64,000 bases of DNA, taken from the NCBI GenBank assembly GCA_949358305.1, contig OX442314.1:21755060-21819059 (forward strand). The letters run 5' to 3'. Both the position numbers and the translations under genes were made by a program. Every line of letters starts with the position of its first letter. The stretch's first letter is position 1. A model generated the notes under the pieces. The model searched no databases, was not told the DNA's origin, and saw nothing but the letters and a program-made list of their open reading frames with translations. Shown in pieces: positions 56,501 to 64,000 of this stretch. The DNA comes from Strigamia acuminata (lineage: Eukaryota > Arthropoda > Chilopoda > Geophilomorpha > Linotaeniidae).

Positions 56501-59500
56501 ATGAGGGCGTATCAAGAAAGTTGGAACACGAGATGTCGAATGATATTTTGCTGCATGGGAAATTCAGATCAAAGTAGAGTAAGTTTATGTGCACTTTGGA
56601 TTACTGAAAACTCGCATTACGTAACCGCGGCCTCCTATAGTTTGCGAAATTTTGCTTGTCAGTTTAAGCGGATGTAGATAAATTATTTACTGCGAGATCA
56701 TTTATTCATTCATTCATTCATTTATGTAGTATAAATAAGTTTTCAGAGTTGATGTTGATGTCATAAATAAACTCAATTATTAATAATATTGAGGTTAATT
56801 TTACTATTAAATCTTAAAATCAGATTTGTGATGTTAAATCATGGGCGTTTCTAATATGCTGCTCTTCAAGGTTTGCTGCGGAGCATTTAGGAAATTATTT
56901 TGAATTTACTGACAGAAATCAGTGAATTATTATTATTACTTTTTTAATTTTATTCAAATTAATATTTTTCAGAATTCGTTTGCTGAAATAGCCAAACTTC
57001 TATCGGATTTTTTCCGCGATTTAGATGTGGTTCCATCTGATGTGATTGCTGGATTGGTGCTCTTAAGAAAATTCCAGAAACTAGAGAGACAAGAAATAAT
57101 TGCAAAAGTAATATTTCATCCACTGTTTTGTTATTTTATTTTACATTAAAAAATAAACTGTTTCATACAACCAACAGAGGCGTAACAAAACCTATGAATT
57201 CTTATCCGGCATTCCCATAACACCTGACAGTAAATTTCTCCCATTCAACGACACTGTGAGTTATCATCAAGTCTCATATATCGATTAATTAATTCAATAT
57301 TTATTTATATTTTTATTTATAGGAAGTGTTGGAAAAATTCAAATGTGTCATTCATTACATGCAATATGCAATTTCAGCCTACGGTTGGCCCATGTACGTA
57401 AAAGTGAATTCCGGTACTGGAATATGTCGTTTGTTTCCTCATTTACGCTGTTGTTGTTGCTTCTGCTGTGGCCGGAATCAAATTGATAAAGTGAACATAG
57501 TCGAAGATAATTGCTGTGATTGTAACTATGCAGCTTTGCAAAAGCTCTGCGAATTAAACAACGTTGAAATAGTATACGTTACGTATCATGTTGAGATTGG
57601 TGAAACACCATTTTTCGTGGCTGTGGATCATGAGCGTAAAAAAGTTGTCGTTTCTATACGAGGAACTTTGTCCATGCAAGACATCTTAACGGATTTGAAT
57701 GCTGAAGGGGAGCAGTTGCCCACAGATGTGTTGCACGACGATTGGTTAGGCCATAAAGTGAGGAGAAGTGCGTGCAATGTTAACTCACACGTGGACTGCA
57801 ACACATGTTTCTAATTGCAGGGAATGGTGCAAGCAGCTGAATACATACGTCACAAAATGGAAGATGAAAACATCTTGAGTGATGCCTTTGAATTCAATTC
57901 GGAAAAGAACACTGCCAGTTATGAATTGGTATTAGTTGGCCACTCTCTCGGAGCTGGTACAGCAGCTATTTTGGCCATATTACTTAAAGATCAGTATCCT
58001 GATCTCCAATGTTATGCGTATTCTCCACCAGGAGGACTTCTCAGGTATAATTTGAATGTTTATAGATAAAATTTGATTCTTTTTAAATAAAATTTGAATT
58101 TTTTAAAATAAAATTTGAATTTTTTAAAATAAAATTTGAATTTTTTAAAATAAAATTTGAATTTTTTAAAATAAAATTTGAATTTTTTAAAATAAAATTC
58201 GAATTTTTTAAAATAAAATTTGAATTTTCAAAATAAAATTTCTTTTTGCATAGAATTAGATTTTTTTAAAATAAAATTTGAAGTTTTTAGAGGAAAACTT
58301 TAATTTATGTGAAAATTAAACTATTTTTAATTTAATAGTCCACGCAATATTATTATCTCGTCCCGTAGTATTAAAACTGAAATGTGGCAACCCGAATTAA
58401 AACAAACTTTATGTTCACCAATCATATCTCGTAAATGTCAACCTTCAAATCCAAATTTGTAGTTTTATATATCAACGCGGTGGGAAGCTGCGGTTGTCAA
58501 GCCAACACGTTTGGTGACAAAAGACTCGTTTGAGCATTGAAGTGGACACACTTCCGCCTCGCTTTAGTTATTACACTTACAAAAAAAATATGATTAATAT
58601 TTTACCATTAATTTTATTTACAGCATGCCTGCTGTCGAATACACTAAATCATTTATTACATCTGTGGTAGTAGGAAAAGATGTAGTGCCTCGAATTGGTC
58701 TCCATCAAATGGAGTCTCTTCGCTCGGATTTAATTAATGCCATTCAAAGAAGTACTGAACCCAAAGTAAGTCCCAAAATGAATAAAAAATGTAATAATAA
58801 ATGTTTTAAGTCCTTTTACTCCCATTGAGTAATAAAATATATTATCGTTTAAGTGGAAAGTGATCACTCAGAGCATGATGTGTTGTGGAAGCGAAAACCT
58901 CGAAGAATGGCAAGACGCAAACAAAGCGCGAAAGGAATCGAATAGGAATTTAACCATTCATCCGAGTGACTCTTCCATCGCCCTCACTGCTCATCAACCA
59001 TTGTATCCTCCTGGTAAAATCATTCACATAGTTCGTCATCATCCGAAGAAAGACGAGTGAGTGTTGGTCCGTTTTGGCATTGGAATTACATGACATTGCC
59101 AGTTGCTATATCTTGTTTTCTCCTACGTTTAATCATGCCAATACACTTTTGTCGTGTTATTAGTCTAATTATGTACGGTATATTTGATTATAACGCTTCT
59201 AGGCAATGTCGCTAATCCTGTATCAAATATAAATTGCTACTTGTTCGATTCGAGTACAAAATTGTGCATTTATTTTGCTATAACCTGTGCTATGTGTGTT
59301 TATAGATTTTGTTTGTTTCCATGCATGCAGCTTTAAGTATGACACAAAATGGAGGTGAGATTAACAGCTAATAAGTATTTTTTTTTAGTTTTTAGTTTGC
59401 ATATTGATTTTTAATTTTTATTTTTTTTGAAAAAGTACGAGATATTTTAATAGATATTCTGCCTTTTTAACATTTGACTAGGCAATTAGTTAAGCAAAAT

Positions 59501-60895
59501 GATCCGGTATATCAAGCTGTGTGGGCTGACAATACGGATTTCGATGAAGTTCTTATATCGCCTGTCATGATTCAGGATCATATGCCTGATAAAGTTATGG
59601 AAGCATTGCAAAAGGTTCTTACTCATCATGTTCTTGAATTTTAATTATCGTCGAAGACCTATTAGGGCTACGTAACCCTTTGTAAAATTTCACATTTGTG
59701 AGAATAAGTGTTACAACATCTTAATAGGCCTTCGTTAATTGTCCAGTTGAGTTATTTTTGAAATAGTGCGTTGATGAATGACTTTTTTTTGCTTGAAATG
59801 TGATTCGTGCAGGTGCTGAGCAATGTTGGACCAGCAAAACCTCAACGCGTATTTTTAGAAAGCGAAACCAAGGATACCTGCATTCCCGAATCCAGCCATT
59901 CTTCACCACTGGATCGAACTCCTCCTCACAAATTGTGCCTGGAAACAAGCTTCACTGATCTAAATCCTGAAAGTAACCGTTCTAGTACCTACAGTGAAGC
60001 TGGTGTGATTAACTGCGAATTCCCGTCCGCTCTTGAAGACCATTTAGTGCGAGTTTTCCGCGAACAAAAAACTAATTTTTATTCCTCAAACATCGGCATG
60101 CCCAGCAGGAAAGTCGACCTGATTCGCGACGAATGGATGGGCTATGCCCCGTTGGCTTCTCCCGAAACACTCTCCGATGTCTCGAGTATTGGTTCGAAGG
60201 GCAGCAGGGGCAATCTGAACAATTCTAAAAACGCGCCGAAACAAATGGAAACGATAGTCCAGTCGCCCGCCACATCAAAAACCGACAACGGCATTGTGTA
60301 TGTCGAAGTTCCTCTAGACGAGCCATCGGACAGCGAAGGGATCATCGACGTAACCGACGTGCATGTAAATAACGTTGCGGGTGTTTTAGAAACAAATTTA
60401 GATTTTAAGTTTTACGTGGACGACGAGTCGGAGTCGCCGAGCAAACTTTCACCGAAAACAGACGGCGTGTTGGAAGTTTATGATTGCAAACGGACCGGTT
60501 CTAGTTTGAGTGTAAATCCACGACCGGTTTCGCCGAGGGAGAAGAAAGTGACGTTCCAAATGGACCAATTAACGGGTGAAAACGACGAGAGCAAGCCGAT
60601 GAACGTGGATTTATTTACTTCGTACGACTACACGCAACAATATCCGACACCGTCGCCCAGCGGGAGCACTCCGACGATGGAGATTTCGGTGTACCAAGCG
60701 AATTTGGCGAATGCGATGAGAGGTTTGGATCTGAAACAGAATAATAAAATCACGGCGCAAGTTCCCAGTCCGGATCAGAAGCAGGATGCGTCGCCGTCCG
60801 ACTTGGATGCCACGTTGGACACGGCTACGAAACAAGATCCTGCTGTCAAGTTATTTTTTGAGGTTGGAAATTTCACGGAAGAAAGCAGTGTATGA
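38576..60895 (+). CDS. DAGLA: Diacylglycerol lipase alpha, complete
   Basis: Fourteen exons: 38576-38670, 54801-55012, 55316-55417, 55919-56096, 56494-56578, 56973-57107, 57178-57255, 57323-57757, 57821-58044, 58624-58765, 58854-59056, 59331-59354, 59482-59614, 59813-60895. They total 3129 nt (1042 aa plus stop), all in phase. DAGL cleaves sn-1,2-diacylglycerol to 2-arachidonoylglycerol at the plasma membrane. Residues 1-31 (MPGIVVFNRRWSVGSDD) match the extreme N terminus of DAGL alpha; four membrane spans follow to about 155. The class 3 lipase domain has nucleophile Ser482 in GHSLGAG and acid Asp534 in GKDVVPRIG, ten residues beyond human Ser472 and Asp524. A Cys-rich insert (RCCCCFCCGRN) precedes the domain. 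The C-terminal tail of about 360 residues is Ser/Pro-rich, the alpha type. Unusual features: a 16.1-kb first intron splitting the Trp32 codon, and a 24-nt exon at 59331. Confidence 0.96.
41324..41480. mobile_element. Decayed pogo-like MITE
   Basis: About 155 bp. The left end TACAATGGAATCTCGTTCCA and the complement of the right end, CAGTAGAATCCCGTTACACC, agree imperfectly. Internal words such as CCGCTACAACGAAAAAATT repeat. It has the TA-CA(G/A)T style of the intact MITE at 18616 but is older and lost the right-hand TA. Confidence 0.6.
45665..45933 (+). CDS. Candidate terminal exon with cysteine-rich end, nested in DAGL intron
   Basis: After an AG acceptor (ACATACAG) the sequence stays open for 89 codons to TAA 45931-45933. 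GC content is clearly higher than its surroundings. The encoded segment has NYWISEPAISLPRGGRKVEK followed by a five-Cys end (SCVEDNCG, GACKQH, TCFCP), which suggests a secreted protein. No start codon with a signal peptide was located upstream, so if real it is the last exon of a nested gene or an alternative DAGL 3' exon. The family is not recognised. Confidence 0.4.
47793..48173 (-). CDS. Candidate small secreted cysteine-containing protein
   Basis: Single open frame of 126 codons on minus, opposite to DAGL. The N terminus (MKNGGNLIFSLFLYLAHPIEA) resembles a signal peptide with cleavage near residue 21. The rest has seven Cys residues (WRCPKT, FRCKCN, FKCANYW, RFCSINYKKCDY, LLRCGE), an odd number unusual for a fully disulfide-bonded protein. 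No paralogue is seen in the window. It may be chance, but signal-like start plus Cys spacing make it worth recording. Confidence 0.35.
   Translation of the reverse strand: MKNGGNLIFSLFLYLAHPIEAAWRCPKTRTMFLHRFRCKCNLLHRRIPSITEPEPNKELKLYQKKHQSTHDGTFKCANYWPRFDAADSSLNLFDAKIPRFCSINYKKCDYKYPFYYNLLLRCGEVQ
48508..48640. repeat. 21-bp AT-rich minisatellite
   Basis: Units of TTTCTTAAATTTTAATTTCTG minus one base repeat about six times with increasing divergence to the right. The period is 21 bp, the same as in the arrays at 34745 and 58070, although the sequences are unrelated. Confidence 0.85.
49837..49965. repeat. 18-bp perfect inverted repeat
   Basis: ACAAGCTACCCGAGACTC (49837-49854) and its exact complement (49948-49965) flank 93 bp of AT-rich DNA. 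It may be a very small MITE or a hairpin-forming site. The right arm ends 13 bp before the stop codon of the minus-strand segment at 49979. Confidence 0.75.
49979..50188 (-). CDS. Candidate 69-aa coding segment, unrecognised
   Basis: Minus-strand frame from ATG 50188 to TGA 49981-49979. GC content is well above the surrounding intron, and composition is protein-like: basic N-terminal half (NLARESLIKSRVDPRGTIK), aromatic middle (FIDFYFYQIHGLYVPPP), acidic Ser end (CSDSEES). It could be a small gene, a transposon-borne frame (an 18-bp inverted repeat abuts it) or an old processed pseudogene. No family recognised. Confidence 0.4.
   Translation of the reverse strand: MYQTMLRNLARESLIKSRVDPRGTIKPIRPLESRAMSFIDFYFYQIHGLYVPPPKFLVEKPNCSDSEES
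50874..51321. mobile_element. MITE with TACCGTATATACTCGCGTATA ends
   Basis: 448 bp with TA at both edges. The left end ACCGTATATACTCGCGTAT is the complement of the right end ATACGCGAGTATATACGGT. Sub-terminal GGGGGGGTCGCA(C/T)TATACGCG motifs occur at 50935 and 51273 with two extra copies inside. Size, TA target and ends fit a pogo/Tc1-mariner non-autonomous element. A 65-codon minus-strand frame inside is not a recognisable transposase. Confidence 0.85.
51590..51770. repeat. Degenerate tandem repeat of about 23-27 bp
   Basis: Units of the type TATGAGAAACGATAGAACAC recur at about 51620, 51643 and, more divergent, at 51670, 51725 and 51750. Two adjacent copies are identical, the rest drift. Confidence 0.7.
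52533..52909. mobile_element. Non-autonomous DNA transposon with GGCCTGATTAA ends (copy 2)
   Basis: Same plan as 2656-3055: left end GGCCTGATTAA, right end TTAATCAAGTCC, GC-rich outer blocks (GGAGGCCCGGGGC near 52860) and repeated AATGC(A/G)TTTT words inside. The two copies are well diverged, so the family is old. No transposase and no clear target duplication. Confidence 0.6.
58070..58260. repeat. 21-bp AT-rich minisatellite in DAGL intron 9
   Basis: The word AAAATTTGAATTTTTTAAAA recurs every 21 bp about eight times between 58085 and 58235 with very few changes, then decays. It starts 40 bp after the exon 9 donor, which it does not disrupt. Confidence 0.9.
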
Positions 60896-62426
60896 TACGA
60901 TTGTCAATGTTTGGCAGCTGACATTCCTAGATTTATTGTATTTATTCGACTTATTTCTTGTACAAAATATATTTTTCTTTCTTTTTTGGAAATTAATTTT
61001 TCACGTTTGTTGTAAATATATAGGCAGAGATTTTTAAATTGAATCGATTATGATTGATTATGAGGTTAAAGTGACGTTTGCGGAATTGTGCTGTCTTTGA
61101 GCTCAACAAATTGCCATCTGATTAAAGTATAGTAACAATTTTTGCACAATTTGGAAAGTTTTTCTCAAATACTCTCTTCGTTTCACCGTCTCATGCCTTC
61201 TAAGTAATGGCAATTCAAACAAATACGGCACAGATATTTGAATCTCAAGTTTTGATGTTTTTTTTTTTCGTATAATATTTATTTTGAATCAAAATTTGAA
61301 GTATACATTCTGCACAAAAATTTAAAATAAAATATTCGCGTGTAGATTCGTTCGGATACACATTGAAACATACTGAACTTAACTCTGTTTTATTGTAAAA
61401 TGAATGGTTCCTATAATTAGATGCACAGTGTATAGTTAAAATAAAGCTTGCAGACTGCGGGAAATGGTTTTTAGTCCGGATATTTAAAGGGATTTGCAGT
61501 AGGAAACATTAATTTTACAAAGAATAGCTGTCTATGTAACTTCTTCCATGTGACTTTGAGCTTACGATTTTGTCAATATACAAGTTTTTGTTTATAACAG
61601 ATTACAAGTAAGAAATATTTTCTAAAAACATTAATGTTATTGTACTTTTTAATTGGTTTGGCATATAAAGTGATTGAAATTATCATGGTTTTTCTCTACT
61701 GAAACGTTTTGTACGCCACGTAATGTATAGAGAGGACAAATTTGTTGATAACAATTGTAAATTTTCTGTTGGATCCATTTTTTTTTCTCTTCTATTTCAG
61801 TCTGTAGAGTAGTGCTATTTTACCAATCACGTTAAAACATTTTCATCAACAAAGTTGTAGGCGTTGACATTTAAAAACAACAAAAAAAATGGGAAAACAT
61901 TTTATCTACAATATTTTTCACTTCATTTTTATGACGTCTCAGAAATGTCTATTTTGAAAATTATTATTAAAAAAAATGTATATATAATTCAATTTTTGTC
62001 AGTTATGCTGATATGCACTATGATAATTAAATTGAAAGAAATAAAGAAAAAATTTCAACTTTATCCAATTTTTATGCTAATCTTAACTTGTCAACAACAA
62101 ACATTTCGCAAAAAGCAGCAAGAAATCATTGATGCTCAAGCACAGCATAATAATGCAGTTTCTTACTCAACACAAAACTAAGGAGTTACAATGACGTCAC
62201 GATGACTCAGCAACTCAATTAATTACCCATAACCCCACTTGTGAACCAAAATCGAAACTCATTTCTTGTCAGGTGTCATATACCACCAAACAAAGGGAGA
62301 AAAATCAGGAAAGTTTAGAGGAATTTGGTGTTCTAAAATACCTCGTAATATTAATCAATTTTTTAAGATTTTGGCTAAAACTAATATCGACGTTCGTAAT
62401 TTAATTGATTTTCTTTTGATCAACAG
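60896..62426. other. DAGL 3' UTR and intergenic
   Basis: Immediately downstream of the DAGL stop. AT-rich, with AATAAA-type signals near 61325 (AAAATAAAATATTC) and 61439 (AAAATAAAGC) that could end the DAGL transcript. A 105-codon frame at 61864-62181 is low-complexity and lysine/asparagine-biased; I do not call it. No other feature apart from the paired sites at 62192. Confidence 0.5.
62192..62209. promoter_or_regulatory. CRE and AP-1 type site pair
   Basis: A perfect CRE (TGACGTCA, 62192-62199) is followed three bases later by an AP-1 site (TGACTCA, 62203-62209), 220 bp before the first exon of the downstream gene. Binding by bZIP factors is inferred from sequence only. Confidence 0.45.
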
Positions 62427-63934
62427 GTACAAGTAGGTACAACGACCGCGCGGACCAATTTACGTACCAGTCTCAAAGACGAGAGAGAATCTTTGTTTGG
62501 ACAACAATTGTAAGTGTAACATGGGATGAATTCCTGAGGTTGGTACGATGAAATCTGTTGATTAGAGCGTCGAGCGATCAGTTGAGTAATCAGATCGGGA
62601 TAAGTGCATCAAAACTAGAAATGAAAAAATGATGATCGTTGATCGGGAGTAGGACTTCGAAATAAAAATTAGACACGAATATCAATAAAAAATTAATTTC
62701 CAACATTCCACATCAGAAAATCCGTTCGAGTTCTCAAAGTTTAGTAATCACCACAGCCATCCGATTAGAAATGGCGCCTTTTATCTTTCACCACCAGGGT
62801 GCACTTTCAACAGGACAATAATTTTACTAAAACTCTTTCCACATTCAAGAAATAAATTAAAGAAAAATAAATTATTTATGAAAATAGATGTCCCATCAAC
62901 ATGGCCTAGGAATCGATCGAGAAAACCGAAAACGACCCGCTGTATTCTATTATAGAGAGTTGGATGACAACAAAGACAGGGCCAAATTTCGACGAACTCG
63001 CTTCAGATCTCGTGAAAGGACGACGTTATCACAAGTAGAAGGAACACCCACACCATCACGTGGCCAAGGAATCCCACAATTTACATCATCGTTTCATGAG
63101 CGCGCCCCTAAATTCGTCTATGGGAATGCTGAACCCAGCATATTAGCATACACCGTGACGAATAGCTCCCTACGACAGTCGAGGGCCACTCCTGCTGATA
63201 ACAATCCGCACTTCACTACGACCAACACCAAACCGATTGAAGCCATTCAAGAGAACGCCTCACTACATGAATGTATGGAAGTTCCAGTTGTTGCTGATAG
63301 TCCATTTGAACAGGAGCAGAAAGTCCATTTGCCTGCATCGCTCGAAGACTATAAGGAGGAGGCACTTGACGAGAAAAAACAGTTTAAGGAATCTGAGTTG
63401 ACGGGAATACACAAATCCGCCTTACAAGTGGCATCAAGAAGACGGACTCCAACTCCCTCATTTGGCGATACTGACCCGTTTGAACCTTCCGAGTGGTTCC
63501 AACGTGCTCGTGAATTTATAAGAGTGGTAGCAATTTATGTTTATGACTTAAGTTATTTAATTTCTGAAGTGGCTCATCAATTTGATGATATTACTCCTTT
63601 GATCAATTTATTACGTGAGGCACAAACCCTGGTGTTAGCCGAGACCCGCATCCACCCACTTTTTAACGTTCGCTGTGACGTCTGGGACGAAGGTGTATTA
63701 CGTGTACATCGGGCTTATGGCTTTTATGTAAAATTTTGGAGAGATAAGTTACCTTTCGCCTACACCTTGGATTCCAACCTTTACTTGGAGTCGCTTTACG
63801 AATATGAGCTAACTTATGACCAAAAACCATTCAGAAAAATTGCAATACCACCGAACTTCCTCGACGAGGAAATACCATGCAGATGTAAATGGTGCACCAT
63901 CTTACGTTTGAAAAAGACTCCGGCTAAAGCCTGA
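62427..63934 (+). CDS. Unrecognised gene with large terminal exon
   Basis: The main exon, 62888-63934, is open for 348 codons and ends TGA. It follows an AG (GAAAATAG), and an upstream exon 62427-62509 with a strong donor (GTAAGT) splices to it in phase, encoding RYNDRADQFTYQSQRRERIF before MSHQHGLG. The true start may be at 62888 or further upstream. The first 200 residues are charged and disordered, with RS/RR patches and repeated TPTPS motifs (GTPTPSRGQ, RRRTPTPSFG). The last 150 form a helical, aromatic-rich domain: EWFQRAREFIRVVAIYVY, then YGFYVKFWRDKLPFAY, closing with CRCKWC, a possible metal-binding CxCxxC. I recognise no family. It differs from nearby repeats in its even codon use and lack of low-complexity drift, so I take it as a real gene. 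Confidence 0.65.
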
Positions 63935-64000
63935 AATAGAAACGTCACTTTTTTGGAATTGACAGGAATGATTTTGCAATTTGTTGTATGGTAGTTAAAC
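63935..64000. other. 3' flank of the terminal gene
   Basis: 66 bp to the window end; too short to assess. Confidence 0.4.

Noticed and set aside
61864-62181. 105-codon plus-strand frame downstream of DAGL
   Set aside because: Lys/Asn/Ile-biased, as expected from AT-rich DNA, and without domain or promoter evidence.

Overview
This window is nuclear DNA from an invertebrate animal. It is AT-rich, and its genes carry many short GT-AG introns in every phase. Best matches are animal proteins: PRR5/Protor, NUP205, diacylglycerol lipase alpha, UDP-glycosyltransferase, THAP and acid lipases. A lipase array, a membrane-anchored UGT, CpG-rich exons and many small DNA transposons suit an arthropod, perhaps an insect. 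That is inference; no marker here fixes the species. All exon models below were built by reading splice sites and reading-frame phase by eye.

Layout. 0.6-1.7 kb (+): 3' part of PRR5/Protor (TORC2 subunit). 1.8-4.0 kb (-): a degenerate UDP-glycosyltransferase holding a small transposon in an intron. 4.5-11.9 kb (-): complete 22-exon NUP205. It shares a 103-bp head-to-head promoter with a THAP-domain gene (12.0-14.3 kb, +) derived from a P-element-like transposase. 14.4-30.5 kb: five related nine-exon acid lipase genes, two on + and three on -, converging on a BED-finger hAT fragment. The gap between the first two lipases holds a broken second THAP copy, so a THAP+lipase unit was duplicated and one THAP decayed. 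Transposon debris is dense here, and a run of six perfect hairpins lies at 27.9-28.3 kb.

31.6-34.1 kb (+): an unrecognised five-exon gene (263 aa). 34.7-35.1 kb: a 21-bp minisatellite. 35.66-37.37 kb: a young, almost perfectly palindromic Tc1-like element, 12 bp past the stop of a small minus-strand gene of mitochondrial appearance. 38.6-60.9 kb (+): diacylglycerol lipase alpha in 14 exons, 1042 codons, with a 16.1-kb first intron that carries MITEs, minisatellites and three candidate nested coding segments. 62.4-63.9 kb (+): an unrecognised gene ending in a 348-codon exon.

The NUP205, PRR5 and DAGL genes are conserved single genes for the nuclear pore, TORC2 and 2-arachidonoylglycerol synthesis. 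The lipase/THAP block between them is the fast-changing accessory part. The strongest items for follow-up are the THAP-lipase duplication, the palindromic Tc1, the hairpin cluster and the two orphan genes.
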